Assembly (NCBI GenBank): GCA_944381135.1
Contig: CALWJY010000015.1
Coordinates: 163,453-227,452 of the forward strand
From: an uncultured Clostridia bacterium
GTDB lineage: Bacteria > Bacillota > Clostridia > Christensenellales > UBA1242
Direction: 5' to 3'
DNA: 64,000 nt
Within the stretch, counting starts at the first letter, position 1, and each line of letters opens with the position of its first letter. The position numbers and the translations under genes were made by a program. The notes below the pieces were generated by a model, which did not search any database, was not told the origin of the DNA, and saw only the letters and a program-made list of their open reading frames with translations. Below are positions 17,298 through 27,280 of the stretch, in pieces.

Positions 17298-20200
17298 TCA
17301 ATTTCTTGTGTAGACATAATATCCATCAACAGCAGTTGCACTTCTTGTGAAATTTGAAGTCAAATAAGAACCCGCTGTCAATTGTTGCTCATCAATCAAA
17401 CTTGCCTCAACATAGACAGTTGTTGCCTCTCCAAGTGCGTCTCCAATTGAAGCACTTGAGTTTGTGTCTTGGAAGATGTGTGCACTGTTGATTGTGATCG
17501 TATCAATGTAAGTGCTGTATACATTTCCAAAATTGCGATTTGAAAATGCATGTGCACCAATTGAAGTGACTGTGCTTGGAATTATAATTTCACTAAAATA
17601 TATGGAACAAATGCCATCAAATGCAGAATCTCCAATTGAAGTCAATTGCCCAGGAAGAATAAACACGTTCAGTCTTGTGCAACCTTCAATAAATCCACTG
17701 TTAATTTCTGTAATCACCGAATCTTCTGCAAAAATTAACTCTTGAAGATTTGTTGAAAAAGTGCAAAGCGTGGAACAGTTTGAATGGATGCTGATTGTCG
17801 TCTTGCCCTCTGGCACGAACAATAATTCTGAAAAATCTTTGCTGTAAAGTGCATTATCAAAGGAAGAATACAGTGGATGGTCAGCATTAATATGAAAATT
17901 TTCAATATCTCCTCTCAAATTGGCTGTCAATATGGCTGTGTTTGGCAAATAAATGCTCTCAATAACGCAACCGATTGAAAAAGCATTTGGAGAAATTGTC
18001 TCAATGCCCTCAGGCAAATGTATTTCTGTAAACAAGTTGCAATTTTTAAAGGCATAGTCTCCAATCTCTTTCAGTTTCTCAGAAAAATTCAAGGAATCCT
18101 TATCCTTAGGATATGAAATTAGGACTGATTCATCTTTTGAATAGAGCACACCATCCACAGAAGTGAAATTTTGATTGTCTTGTGAAACAACATAGGTGTT
18201 TTTGACAAGTCCAGGAGCAATTGTTTCAACTGATGAAGACAAAGTCAGTGTGTCAATTCCATCAAAAACTGACAAAATTGTCTCTGTGACATTTATTATG
18301 CCCTCAGGAATGACAACCTCACTTTCGCTTGTCCAAGATGCGTTAAACTTGCTTGCGTTGATATAGTCAAATTTTTGAATTTTGCAAAACTGCTCGAAAT
18401 TTCCTAAATAGTTTACACTTATGAGATATTCAAATGCTGTTGATGATGTCTCAAGTGAAAGAATTGTTGAAGGGATGTTAATCTCTGCCCCACCAATTTT
18501 TCCACCTGAATTTCCATAGGAGTCAATAAAATCCACGATGGAAAATTCCGTCACTCCTTCAACAACATTAACTTCTCGGATGTTGTAATCTTTATAAAAA
18601 ACAGGATCGGAACCTTCTTCCATATTGATTGCATCTTGAGAAAAATTGCACCTTATTTCAACAACTTCCAAATTTTCGCAATTTTTGAATGGTTGTGTTG
18701 CAATTTTTAATGATTCAGGCAAAGCAACAAAAACTAAATTTTGGCAATTATTGAAAGAGTCTTTGTCTAAAATTGTGCAAAGAGATTCTTTTTCAAAATC
18801 TAATCTTTCAAGCATACTGTTTTTAAATGCCTCAACTCCAATGCTTGTGACTGACGCAGGAATGACAATTTCTTCAAGTCTCGTCCCACTGAATGCAGTT
18901 TTTCCAATTGTTTGCAAGGCACCGTTTTTACCAAATTTGATTGACATCAAGTTGGAATCACGAAAAGTTGCTTCGTCAATCACTTGAAGCATGAAATTGT
19001 CTTCAAATGTGAATGAAACCAAACCTGAATCTGTGAAAGCATTTTTTCCAAGTGTTGTCACGCCGGCTGGAAGAGTGAATTCTCGAATCATCGGACAATC
19101 TCTGAAAACTTGACTGCCAATTGTTGTGATTTGCGTTCCTTCTTCAAACAAGACATTCTGAATATGACTTGCATTGAAAGCATAATTTGAAATTTCAGTC
19201 ACACTGTTTGGAATGGTGATTGAGTTTAAATTTGTGGTTGAGGCAAATGCACGATTTGAAATTTTTGCAAGTTAACTTTCACCAACAAAATTCACTTCAG
19301 ATACGGCAGAGGCATAGAATGCTTGGTCTCCCATATATGTGATGGTGTCTGGAATGTAAATTTTCGAAATGTTGCTGTTTGCAAAGCCTTGTCCATAGAT
19401 TGCCGTCACAGCCTCGCCACCATATGCTTTTGGAATGACAACATCTCCAGAAGTTGAAACATCATTGATTCTGACATACCATCTTGTGTCTTGCTGTTCA
19501 ACCGGCAACATTGAATCAAGCGCAAACTGCCCAATTTCCAATTTTTCAAGAGTTGCCATTTTTGTGTGGATGGTCACAGGCCTTGTGATTTCATCCAAAA
19601 CATTTGCCGTTGTTTTAAAATTTTCGTCCACAAACCAACCAATTGAATTCTCGTCTGTGATTTCGCTTGGCAAAAGGTCACCAATTGTTTGCCCCTCTGT
19701 TGCGGAAACTCTTGTTGAAACTCCGTCAACAACATATGTAAGTGAAAGTTCCACTTCTTCATAGACGGCAGTGTAAGTGCCAGTGTTTTCTGCAGTCAAA
19801 TTGAAAGTGTATGGATTTTCTGTGATTTCGCTTTCGTTAAAAACCCAATGAGAAAATTCAAAACCAGCAATTGTTGAAGCTTCAATGGTGATTTGCTGTC
19901 CAAGTTGATAGATTTCCTCATCAATCACAAGTTGTTGCCCATTTGAAGTTGCATAAAGATGTTCGGCTTCAAGCGTCTTTTCAACATAAACCGCAGTGTA
20001 TGTTCCAAAAGAAGAATCTGTCAATGTGAAAGTGTATGGATTTTCCTCAATTTGCATTCCATTGAAATTCCAATAAGCAAAATCATAGCCATCAATTTCT
20101 TTGGCTTCAAGCGTGATTTGTTGATTGGTGTCATATCTTTCATCGTCCACAACCAATTCTTGTCCATTGCTTGTGGCTTGAAGATAGAACTCTTCAGGCT

Positions 20201-20351
20201 TGGTTCTCTTTAATCCAAGCCCCAAACCGAGACCAAGTGCAAGACCAACAACCAACACACCAACAACACAAGATGTGATGATTTTGTTTTTTCTGCTTTT
20301 CTTTTTCATTTTGTCCACATCATATTCGGCAATTTCGTCTTCTTTCGACAT
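17298..20351 (-). pseudogene. BspA-like leucine-rich surface protein, interrupted by one in-frame stop
   Basis: One reading frame of 1018 codons split by TAA at 19272-19274 (codon 360). The first part starts MSKEDEIAEYDVDKMKKK at ATG 20351 with an AAGGAGG site. It has a membrane segment (VVGVLVVGLALGLGLGLGL), two Flg_new_2/InlB-B-type repeats of ~75 aa (ATSNGQELVVDDERY..., ATSNGQQLVIDEEIY...), a third related unit and the first BspA LRR (VTAIYGQGFANSNISKIYIPDTITYMGDQAFYAS split). After the stop the LRR_5 array continues in the same frame to 17298 (NSVTEISNYAF, LEEIVIPASVTSIGVEAF). A Lys AAA to TAA change in VGESKLAKI would explain it. Sequencing error is possible. A type II-oriented surface adhesin-like role is inferred. 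Confidence 0.85.
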
Positions 20352-20582
20352 AAACAATCCTCCTTTGTCTAAACTTTCTTTTTCCAGGCAAAATAAACAT
20401 TTGTTAGCATTTATTTTACCATACTTCACATTTTTGTCAAATATTTTTGCGCAAAATTTAAAATTAAAGCAAAAATATGTCAAAATTCCAAATATATTTT
20501 GTCAAAATTGTGGAAAAATCATGCAAAAAATTGGTTGTTTTGAAAAAATGTAGCCAAAGGCTCGTAGCCTTAGAAACTAACA

Positions 20583-20621
20583 AAAAAGATAGTGCAAACA
20601 AATCTATCACACTATCTTTTT
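20583..20621. terminator. Bidirectional terminator between the BspA-like gene and ppdK
   Basis: AAAAAGATAGTG pairs perfectly with CACTATCTTTTT (12 bp) around a 15-nt loop. The T-run on the minus strand would end ppdK. Confidence 0.85.
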
Positions 20622-20668
20622 GTATTAGTTTAAGAATGGATGACTGAAAATAAACACATTTTCAAATC

Positions 20669-23317
20669 TTATTTATGAAAAAGTCCTTTTTTCTTGCGTG
20701 GATATTTGATTGCAGCCTGTGCAGCAGCAAGACGAGCAATTGGCACTCTGTATGGAGAGCATGAAACATAATTCAAACCAACTCTATGACAGAATTCAAC
20801 AGATGATGGGTCTCCACCATGTTCGCCACAAATTCCAAGTTTGATGTCTGGACGTGTTGACCTTCCAAGTTCTGCAGCAATTCTGACAAGTTTGCCAACG
20901 CCGTTTTGGTCGAGTCTTGCAAATGGGTCGCTTTCAAAAATTTTCTTTTCAAAATAAGTGTCAAGGAATTTTCCAGCGTCATCACGAGAGAAACCAAAGG
21001 TCATCTGTGTGAGGTCGTTTGTTCCGAATGAGAAGAATTCTGCATATTTTGCAATTTGGTCAGCAGTGATTGCGGCTCTTGGAATTTCAATCATTGTTCC
21101 AACCTTATATTTCATTGAAACATGGTTTTCTTCCAAAATCTTGTCAGCAGTTGCTGTGACAATGTCTTTGACATATTTAAATTCAACACTGTCACAAGTG
21201 AGAGGAATCATGATTTCAGGAACAACATCCAATTTGTCCTCTTTCTGAACTTCAATTGCCGCTTTGATGACGGCTTCTGTCTGCATTTCGGCAATTTCAG
21301 GATATGTGACAGCAAGACGAAGTCCACGATGCCCCATCATCGGGTTGAATTCGTGCAAAGATTCAACTGTGCTCTTGAGAGACTCAAAAGTCAAGCCCAT
21401 TTCTTTTGCAAGTTCTTTGATTTCAGAATCTTCATGTGGCAAGAATTCATGAAGAGGTGGGTCCAAGAAACGAATTGTCACAGGACGACCTTTCATTGCT
21501 TTGAAGATTCCTTTAAAGTCTTTTTGTTGCATTGGAAGAAGTTTCTTGAGTGCTTTTCTTCTTTCTTCAGTTGTTGTGGAAACAATCATTTCGCGCATAG
21601 CCTTGATTCTGTCTGCTTCAAAGAACATATGTTCTGTTCTGCAAAGTCCAACGCCCTCTGCGCCAAAACCGAAAGCAACAGCAGTGTCGCGTGGGTTGTC
21701 GGCATTTGTGCGGATCTGAAGGTCACGATATTTATCAGCCCATTCCATGATTGTGGCAAATTCGCCTGAAATTTTTGCTTCAACAGTGGCAATTTCGCCA
21801 TCATAGATTTTTCCTGTTGAGCCGTCGAAAGAAATCACATCGCCTTCTTTATATTTCTTTCCGCCAAGTGTGAAAGATTTTCCATCATCAGCAAACTTAA
21901 TTGCACTGCATCCCGCAACACAGCAAGTTCCCATTCCACGAGCAACAACGGCAGCGTGAGATGTCATTCCTCCGCGTGCTGTCAAAATTCCTTGGCTTGC
22001 AGCCATACCTTCAATGTCTTCTGGAGATGTTTCAAGACGAACAAGCACAACTTTGCCTTTCTTTCCGCCTTGTTCTTTCGCTTTTTCTGCTGTGAAGCAA
22101 ATTTTCCCGCTTGCAGCACCAGGAGATGCTGGAAGAGCCTCGCCAATCACGGTTGCTTTCTTGAGTGCTTTTTCATCAAAAGTTGGGTGCAAAAGTGCGT
22201 CCAATTGTTTTGGGTCAAGCATTAAAAGTGCAGTTTTTTCGTCAATCATGCCCTCTGCAACAAGGTCAACAGCCACTTTGAGAGCAGCCTTTGCTGTCCT
22301 CTTGCCATTTCTTGTTTGAAGCATATAGAGTTTTCCTCTTTCGATTGTGAACTCCATGTCTTGCATGTCTTTATAGTGGTTTTCAAGTTTCTTTGCAATG
22401 CTTGCAAATTGTGCATAAACTTCAGGATTTTGCTTTTCAAGTTGAGCAATTGGTTGAGGTGTTCTGATGCCGGCAACAACGTCTTCACCTTGAGCGTTCA
22501 TCAAATATTCACCATACAATTTGTTTTCGCCGGTTGCAGGGTTTCTTGTGAAAGCAACACCTGTTCCGCTGTCGTCACCCATGTTTCCGAAAACCATGGA
22601 TTGAACATTGACAGCAGTGCCCCAATTATATGGAATGTCGTGCATTCTGCGATATACATTTGCTCTTTCGTTGTCCCAAGAACGGAAAACAGCCTTAACC
22701 GCTTCAATCAATTGAACTTTTGGTTCTTGTGGGAACTCTTGTTTTTGAGATTCTTTATAGAGTTTTTTGAAAAGTTTGACAATTTCTTTCAAATCGTCAG
22801 CAGTGAGGTCTTTATCATATTGAACACCTTTCTTTTCTTTGATTTCGTCCAAAATTCTTTCATATTTAGATTTGTCTTGTTGCATAACAACATCGCTGAA
22901 CATTTGGATGAAACGACGATATGAGTCATATGCAAAGCGCTCATTGTTTGTCAATTTTGCAAGACCTTCAACAACTTGGTCATTGAGGCCGAGGTTCAAA
23001 ATTGTGTCCATCATGCCTGGCATGGAAACTCTTGCGCCTGAACGAACAGAAACAAGAAGTGGGTTTTCAGGGTCACCAAATTTCTTTCCTGTGATTTTTT
23101 CAATCTGAGCAAGTTTGGCATAAATCTGCTCAACAATTGCGTCATTAATTTTTCTGCCGTCCTCATAATATTTTGTGCAGGCTTCAGTTGTGATTGTGAA
23201 ACCCTGAGGAACAGGCAAACCAATTTTTGTCATTTCGGCAAGGTTTGCACCTTTTCCACCAAAGAGCGCTTTGTTTTTTCCGTCAGCCTCTTTGAAAAGA
23301 TAAACATACTTTTTCAT
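20669..23317 (-). CDS. ppdK: Pyruvate, phosphate dikinase
   Basis: Interconverts pyruvate + ATP + Pi and PEP + AMP + PPi; in anaerobes it often works in glycolysis. All domains are present in 882 aa: N-terminal ATP-grasp (YLFKEADGKNKALFGGKGANLAEM; MPGMMDTILNLGLND at ~99-113; NMGDDSGTGVAFTRNP at ~245), the swivelling His domain with GGMTSHAAVVARGMG (phospho-His 454), and the C-terminal PEP-binding barrel ending CGEHGGDPSSVEF. Start ATG has GGAG 9 bp before. It stands alone between two terminators/gaps. The 23318-23559 gap is AT-rich and holds a dispersed-repeat fragment (GTGGCATCCGCGATGC near 23419 and GTGGCAATGCCAC near 23489). Confidence 0.98.
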   Translation of the reverse strand: MKKYVYLFKEADGKNKALFGGKGANLAEMTKIGLPVPQGFTITTEACTKYYEDGRKINDAIVEQIYAKLAQIEKITGKKFGDPENPLLVSVRSGARVSMPGMMDTILNLGLNDQVVEGLAKLTNNERFAYDSYRRFIQMFSDVVMQQDKSKYERILDEIKEKKGVQYDKDLTADDLKEIVKLFKKLYKESQKQEFPQEPKVQLIEAVKAVFRSWDNERANVYRRMHDIPYNWGTAVNVQSMVFGNMGDDSGTGVAFTRNPATGENKLYGEYLMNAQGEDVVAGIRTPQPIAQLEKQNPEVYAQFASIAKKLENHYKDMQDMEFTIERGKLYMLQTRNGKRTAKAALKVAVDLVAEGMIDEKTALLMLDPKQLDALLHPTFDEKALKKATVIGEALPASPGAASGKICFTAEKAKEQGGKKGKVVLVRLETSPEDIEGMAASQGILTARGGMTSHAAVVARGMGTCCVAGCSAIKFADDGKSFTLGGKKYKEGDVISFDGSTGKIYDGEIATVEAKISGEFATIMEWADKYRDLQIRTNADNPRDTAVAFGFGAEGVGLCRTEHMFFEADRIKAMREMIVSTTTEERRKALKKLLPMQQKDFKGIFKAMKGRPVTIRFLDPPLHEFLPHEDSEIKELAKEMGLTFESLKSTVESLHEFNPMMGHRGLRLAVTYPEIAEMQTEAVIKAAIEVQKEDKLDVVPEIMIPLTCDSVEFKYVKDIVTATADKILEENHVSMKYKVGTMIEIPRAAITADQIAKYAEFFSFGTNDLTQMTFGFSRDDAGKFLDTYFEKKIFESDPFARLDQNGVGKLVRIAAELGRSTRPDIKLGICGEHGGDPSSVEFCHRVGLNYVSCSPYRVPIARLAAAQAAIKYPRKKKGLFHK

Positions 23318-23559
23318 AAATCAAACTCCTTTGTTAATGCATTTTTATAACATACATATTCTAACAAAAAAACATCTGCCAATGCAAATGTTTTTAACAT
23401 GTTTTTCAAAAATTTTGGTGGCATCCGCGATGCGCCTCGTTTTAGGATGTCGAAATTCCTTAAAAATTGAAAAAACTAAAATTTAAGTGGCAATGCCACG
23501 GTCTTGCATTAAGTGTGCAAACATCTTAAGAAATTGGAAAATTAAACCACAGTTTTCAA

Positions 23560-24141
23560 TCAATAAATCAAATTTTCAATATATTCCAGCAATTTTTCTT
23601 TGCCGAAGAAATTTTCGGACGAGAAAGGCAGGACAATTTCTTTACGCACGCCAAGTGCTTTGGCAATGGCTGTGCAAGCCTGTGGAATTTTGCTTTTGGC
23701 AAGTTTGTCCACTTTTGTGGCAATGATGACATATGGAATTTGATAGGTGTTCAAAAAGTTGAGCATCATTTGGTCAAGTTCGCTTGGCTTGTGCCTGCAG
23801 TCCACAAGCACAAAAACCGTGACAAGACTTGGAGAACCCAAAAGATATTTCTCCATAAGCCCCGCCCAATTTGCAATGTGTTTCTGACCCGTTTTTGCAT
23901 AGCCATAGCCCGGCAAATCGACAATGCGGAAAGTGTCATTTATGGAAAAATAGTTAATCATCTTTGTCAGTCCTGGTGTTGACGAGGTTTTTGCCAGATT
24001 TTTCTGCCCAACAAGCGCATTGATGAGAGAAGATTTGCCGACATTGCTTCTGCCGACAAACGCCACCTCCTTGACATCATCTTTCAAAATTTTGCTTTCC
24101 TCCACCACTGAGGTGAGATATTTCGCACTTGTGATTTTCAT
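23560..24141 (-). CDS. ysxC: Ribosome biogenesis GTPase YsxC/EngB
   Basis: Essential GTPase in 50S subunit assembly. From ATG 24141 the product is 193 aa with G1 FVGRSNVGKSSLI (residues 29-40), G2/T near SSTPGLTKMINYF, G3 VDLPGYGYAK and G4 ATKVDKL, the YihA/EngB pattern. There is no Shine-Dalgarno sequence; instead TATAAT lies 6 nt before the ATG, so the mRNA is probably leaderless. A TTG codon at 24165 is in frame but lies upstream of the -10. The preceding gene is a small HTH regulator on the same strand. Confidence 0.95.
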   Translation of the reverse strand: MKITSAKYLTSVVEESKILKDDVKEVAFVGRSNVGKSSLINALVGQKNLAKTSSTPGLTKMINYFSINDTFRIVDLPGYGYAKTGQKHIANWAGLMEKYLLGSPSLVTVFVLVDCRHKPSELDQMMLNFLNTYQIPYVIIATKVDKLAKSKIPQACTAIAKALGVRKEIVLPFSSENFFGKEKLLEYIENLIY

Positions 24142-24147
24142 AATTTT

Positions 24148-24176
24148 ATTATACCAAAAAATCAAGCATAAAGTAA
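24148..24176 (-). promoter_or_regulatory. Promoter giving a probable leaderless ysxC mRNA
   Basis: On the minus strand the -10 TATAAT (24148-24153) ends 6 nt before ATG 24141; a partial -35 TTTACT lies 18 bp upstream. Transcription would start at or next to the ATG. Confidence 0.6.
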
Positions 24177-24190
24177 AGTGATTTCACTTT
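24175..24190. repeat. 16-bp palindrome between the HTH gene and ysxC
   Basis: AAAGTGATTTCACTTT: AAAGTGA and TCACTTT arms with a 2-bp centre. It overlaps the end of the HTH gene and the -35 region of ysxC. It could be an operator or a weak terminator. Confidence 0.5.
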
Positions 24191-24405
24191 AAATTGCTCT
24201 CTCTGACAAGCCAATCCACAGAAACTTCAAATGTTTGGGCGATTTTCAAAATTGTTCTCAACTGCATTTTGACATCTTTCCCGTCAACAATTTCTTTCAA
24301 AGTTGCATAAGAAATTCCCGATTGTTTTGAAAATTCCATAAGGGAAATTTGTTTTTCCTTTAAGAGAGTTCTCATGTTTTTTGCAATACACTCATTTGGT
24401 TTCAT
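24184..24405 (-). CDS. XRE/HTH_26-type DNA-binding protein
   Basis: A 73-aa helix-turn-helix protein: IAKNMRTLLKEKQISLMEFSKQSGISYATLKEIVDGKDVKMQLRTILKIAQTFEVSVDWLV covers a complete XRE domain. The start at 24405 has GGAGG 5 bp upstream; the open frame further upstream runs into repeat DNA. The target is unknown; the palindrome overlapping its 3' end, before ysxC, is one candidate. Confidence 0.8.
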   Translation of the reverse strand: MKPNECIAKNMRTLLKEKQISLMEFSKQSGISYATLKEIVDGKDVKMQLRTILKIAQTFEVSVDWLVRESNLK

Positions 24406-24486
24406 TTCTGCCTCCAAAAAGATGATAGCAAATTTCAAAGCAAAAAATTTCCAATAAGCACCATGGTGCTCATATATATGAAACAC

Positions 24487-24800
24487 TTCGTCATTCTGAG
24501 GTGGCAGACCACTTTCTGCTTTTCATTTTTCATATCATCTTATACTCAAAAAGAACTCCCCCTCGTCATTCTGAGCCAACTTTTGAAATTTAAACTGAAC
24601 AAGGAAACACTACTTCTTTAAAAGTCGTGTCGAAGAATCTCAACATTTTAATGGTTGCCGAGATTCTTCCACTTCGGTCAGAATGACTTTCGGCAACCCC
24701 TTTCCGTCATTCTGAGCCAGTCGATAGGCTGTGTCGAAGAATCTCAAAGACCCTTCGACTCCGCTCAGGGCGACGGTGGCAGTGCCACCTTTTATTTATG
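24487..24800. repeat. Cluster of dispersed GTCATTCTGAG...AGAATCTC elements
   Basis: Several copies and fragments lie here: CGTCATTCTGAG at 24489; a ~78-bp element from GTCATTCTGAGCC (24565) to GTGTCGAAGAATCTC (24627-24641), with inner arms ACTTTTGA/TTAAAAGT; a reverse fragment (GAGATTCTTCCACTTCGGTCAGAATGAC split, 24659-24687); and a ~42-bp element at 24706-24747. It ends with GGTGGCAGTGCCACC hairpin (24774-24788). No gene is seen in 24406-24928. The same family recurs at 43741, 45881 and 60120-60400. Confidence 0.85.
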
Positions 24801-24892
24801 ACATTTGGCGACCTTTTTCACTTTTTATGAGTGACTTTTGACGATAAAAACTTAAAAAATTTTAAATATTTTTTGATTTGTTGTCATTTTGC

Positions 24893-24921
24893 TTTACTTT
24901 CAAAAATTTTCCAATTAAAAT
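24893..24921 (+). promoter_or_regulatory. Promoter giving a probable leaderless gtrA-like mRNA
   Basis: TTTACT (24893-24898), 17 bp, TAAAAT (24916-24921), then 7 nt to the ATG at 24929 and no ribosome binding site. Confidence 0.55.
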
Positions 24922-24928
24922 AGAAAAC

Positions 24929-25381
24929 ATGAGCAAAGCAAGTTTCATTCAAGCGGTCAAATTCACATTGTTTTCCATTTCTGCGGGCATAATTCAACTT
25001 GCAGTTTCGGAAATTATGTATGATTTGCTTCACATAAATTATTGGGTTTCATATCTTGTTGCCCTGATTTTGTCTGTTGTTTGGAATTTCACTTTCAACA
25101 GGAAGTTCACCTTTAAATCTGCCAACAACATTCCTTTTGCAATGTTTTTGGTGCTTCTTTATTATGCAGTGTTCACTCCACTTTCAACACTTTGGGGTCA
25201 TGCCATGGAGGGTGCTGGCGTGCCGGGCATTTTGGTGACAATCTTTTCCATGATTGTCAATTTTGTGACTGAATTTATATATCAAAAATTTGTGGTCTTT
25301 CGTGGTTCAATCAACTCCGCTGTCAACAAAGAGGAAGAGACTTTCAAGAAAATTTTGAAAATTGCAAAAGAAGAGTTTTGA
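24929..25381 (+). CDS. GtrA family membrane protein
   Basis: A 150-aa protein with four membrane segments (FIQAVKFTLFSISAGIIQLAV; WVSYLVALILSVVWNFTFNRKFTF; MFLVLLYYAVFTPLSTLWG; GILVTIFSMIVNFVTEFIYQKFVVF, all shown in part). The FNRKFTF and YQKFVVF motifs after spans 2 and 4 are the GtrA signature. The family is thought to move lipid-linked sugars or assist glycosyltransferases; no sugar genes are adjacent. ATG 24929 is chosen as the first Met before the conserved core; no ribosome binding site is present (see the promoter entry). Confidence 0.88.
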   Translation: MSKASFIQAVKFTLFSISAGIIQLAVSEIMYDLLHINYWVSYLVALILSVVWNFTFNRKFTFKSANNIPFAMFLVLLYYAVFTPLSTLWGHAMEGAGVPGILVTIFSMIVNFVTEFIYQKFVVFRGSINSAVNKEEETFKKILKIAKEEF

Positions 25382-25482
25382 TTGTCAAAATGCTTCTGTT
25401 TTGCGTATATATCAACAAAATGTCACTTTAAAGCACAATGTTTTTTGATTTCTTTTAAAAAATTTGGAGAATAATTTTAGAA

Positions 25483-26148
25483 ATGAAAAAAGAATATGAC
25501 AAAAGTTTGCCAAATTTCACCAAAGGTGAGGAAATTTTCAACGCTGTCACCCACATTATTGGTGGCGGGCTTGGAATCATTTTCTTGCTTGTTGGCGTCA
25601 TTTTTGCCCACCAAAATTGTGACGGAGTGGGCATTTTCAGCATGTATGTGTATGGTTTTTGCATGATCATCACTTACACCATGAGCGCAATCTATCACTT
25701 TCTTCGCCCAAATCGTGCAAAAAGAGTTTTCCGAATTTTTGACCACTGCTCAATTTTTCTGCTGATTGCCGGCACCTACACCCCATTTTGCCTCATCACC
25801 CTTGCAAGCGAGCCCGCGTGGGGATACACCCTCTTTGCGCTTGTGTGGGCATTCTCCATTTTGGGCATTGTGCTGAATGCAGTCAACATGTATCGCTGGA
25901 AAGCACATTCCATGGTGCTCTATCTTGCGCTTGGTTGGTGTGTCATCATTGCCATTGTTCCACTTTTCAGACACCTTGAAACAGCCGGCTTTTGGTGGCT
26001 TTTGGGTGGCGGAATTGCCTACACTGTTGGCGCAATCTTCTTCGGTTTCGGTCACAAGGTGAAATACATCCATAGCATATGGCACTTGTTTGTGCTTTTT
26101 GGCACAATTTTGCAATTTGTCTCTATTCTTTTCTATGTGATTTTATAA
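25483..26148 (+). CDS. Hemolysin III family (TrhA/YqfA-like) membrane protein
   Basis: A 221-aa seven-span protein of the HlyIII/PAQR superfamily. Visible signatures are NAVTHIIGGGLGI (His in span 1), MSAIYHFLRPNRAKRVFRIFDHCSIFLLIAGTYTPF (split; the H...D..CSI and GTYTPF motifs) and the C-terminal HSIWHLFVLFG pair of His. Family members affect membrane lipid balance, and hemolysin activity is not implied. It follows the gtrA-like gene by ~100 bp on the same strand. Confidence 0.92.
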   Translation: MKKEYDKSLPNFTKGEEIFNAVTHIIGGGLGIIFLLVGVIFAHQNCDGVGIFSMYVYGFCMIITYTMSAIYHFLRPNRAKRVFRIFDHCSIFLLIAGTYTPFCLITLASEPAWGYTLFALVWAFSILGIVLNAVNMYRWKAHSMVLYLALGWCVIIAIVPLFRHLETAGFWWLLGGGIAYTVGAIFFGFGHKVKYIHSIWHLFVLFGTILQFVSILFYVIL

Positions 26149-26165
26149 AAGGTGGCAAGCCATAT

Positions 26166-26183
26166 GGGGCAGCGCCCTTTTTC
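26166..26183 (+). terminator. Short terminator after the hemolysin III gene
   Basis: GGGC-AGC-GCCC followed by TTTTTCTT. The stem is only 4-5 bp but GC-only. Confidence 0.55.
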
Positions 26184-26214
26184 TTATTATAAAAGCGCGT
26201 CACAACAAAATTCT

Positions 26215-27096
26215 TTATGCTTTTACACCCTGAATTTTTGTTTTGACAACCCATTGGTCTTTTTCGAAAGTCAAATCTTTCCAAGGTTTAAGTTTTCGGT
26301 GAATTTTCTCATCACCAAACCCGCAATCTTGAATGGCATACCACTCCTCTGCAACGCGTTTTGTGGTTTCATACACCTGCTTTTGCAACTTTTCACTTCT
26401 TGAGCGCTCGTCTGGCAAGGTTTTATCAATTTCAACAGGTTGGCAAACTGCAAAAAATATGCGATATTTAAACTTGCCATTTTTCTTCTTCTGACGCTTG
26501 AAAAGCACAACAATTGGAAGCACCGGCACATCGTTCTTGACAGCCATGGAAAATGCACCGCGTTTGAAAGTTCTGATTTCACGATAGTATGGCCAAAGTG
26601 CAGCCTCTGGGTTATAGAGCACTGGTTTCTTTTTCTTCAAAAGCGTGCCGACATCTTCATTAAATTTCTTCATCCCCGACAAACTTTCTGCAGGAATTGG
26701 AATTCCGCCAAGCGAACGCAAGAAAAAGCCAATCATTGGTCGGCGGATGTTGGCGTCAAGTGTGGTGAAATAGATTTTACGCCAGCAGAAAAGGTTTGTG
26801 CCGATTGAAAGGTCGTCAAACATATGCACATGGTTGCATGTCATCACGAAACCTTGTTTTCTCAATTTCTTAATGTTTTCTCCGCCAAAAGTGCACATAT
26901 GATATTTGAAAACCATAAACGGATTGAACACCGTGATTGCAAGCGCTCTAAAAAATGCCGCCCACATGCGAAAAAAGATGTTTCGTGGACGGAAAGAATA
27001 TTTTTCATCAAACATCACTTTTCTTTTCTGATTTTTCAACTCAAGAACATTCTCATCTGACTTATCTGGTCTTAAAATGCCATCCTTATCAATCAT
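26215..27096 (-). CDS. 1-acyl-sn-glycerol-3-phosphate acyltransferase family protein (PlsC-like)
   Basis: A 293-aa lysophospholipid acyltransferase. The catalytic block CNHVHMFDDLS (NHx4D type) lies near residue 92, followed by GGIPIPAESLSGMKKF, the NPEAALWPYYREIRTFKRGAF substrate-binding block (split) and VPVLPIVV. The protein has a short membrane-associated region before the active site. The N-terminal ~40 residues are polar. It should use acyl-ACP or acyl-phosphate-derived chains for phospholipid synthesis, but the exact acceptor is not shown. ATG 27096 has a GGAGG site. Confidence 0.9.
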   Translation of the reverse strand: MIDKDGILRPDKSDENVLELKNQKRKVMFDEKYSFRPRNIFFRMWAAFFRALAITVFNPFMVFKYHMCTFGGENIKKLRKQGFVMTCNHVHMFDDLSIGTNLFCWRKIYFTTLDANIRRPMIGFFLRSLGGIPIPAESLSGMKKFNEDVGTLLKKKKPVLYNPEAALWPYYREIRTFKRGAFSMAVKNDVPVLPIVVLFKRQKKKNGKFKYRIFFAVCQPVEIDKTLPDERSRSEKLQKQVYETTKRVAEEWYAIQDCGFGDEKIHRKLKPWKDLTFEKDQWVVKTKIQGVKA

Positions 27097-27280
27097 GTCT
27101 CCTCCAATTCCACTGCTTCTTGCTTTATTTTACAAAATATGAATTTTCTTTGCAAGCAAAAACGCGAAATTTGACGATTTTTTTATTAAAAATAAAATTT
27201 TTACATAAAAATGTTTGCTTATTGTTTGACATTTTAAGTCAAAATGACATAATAATTTCCATGAATAGTGGAGGTTTTTT

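Noticed and set aside
24487-24800. CRISPR array from the repeated GTCATTCTGAG blocks
   Set aside because: Copies occur in both orientations at irregular spacing with inner hairpins and no spacers of constant size.
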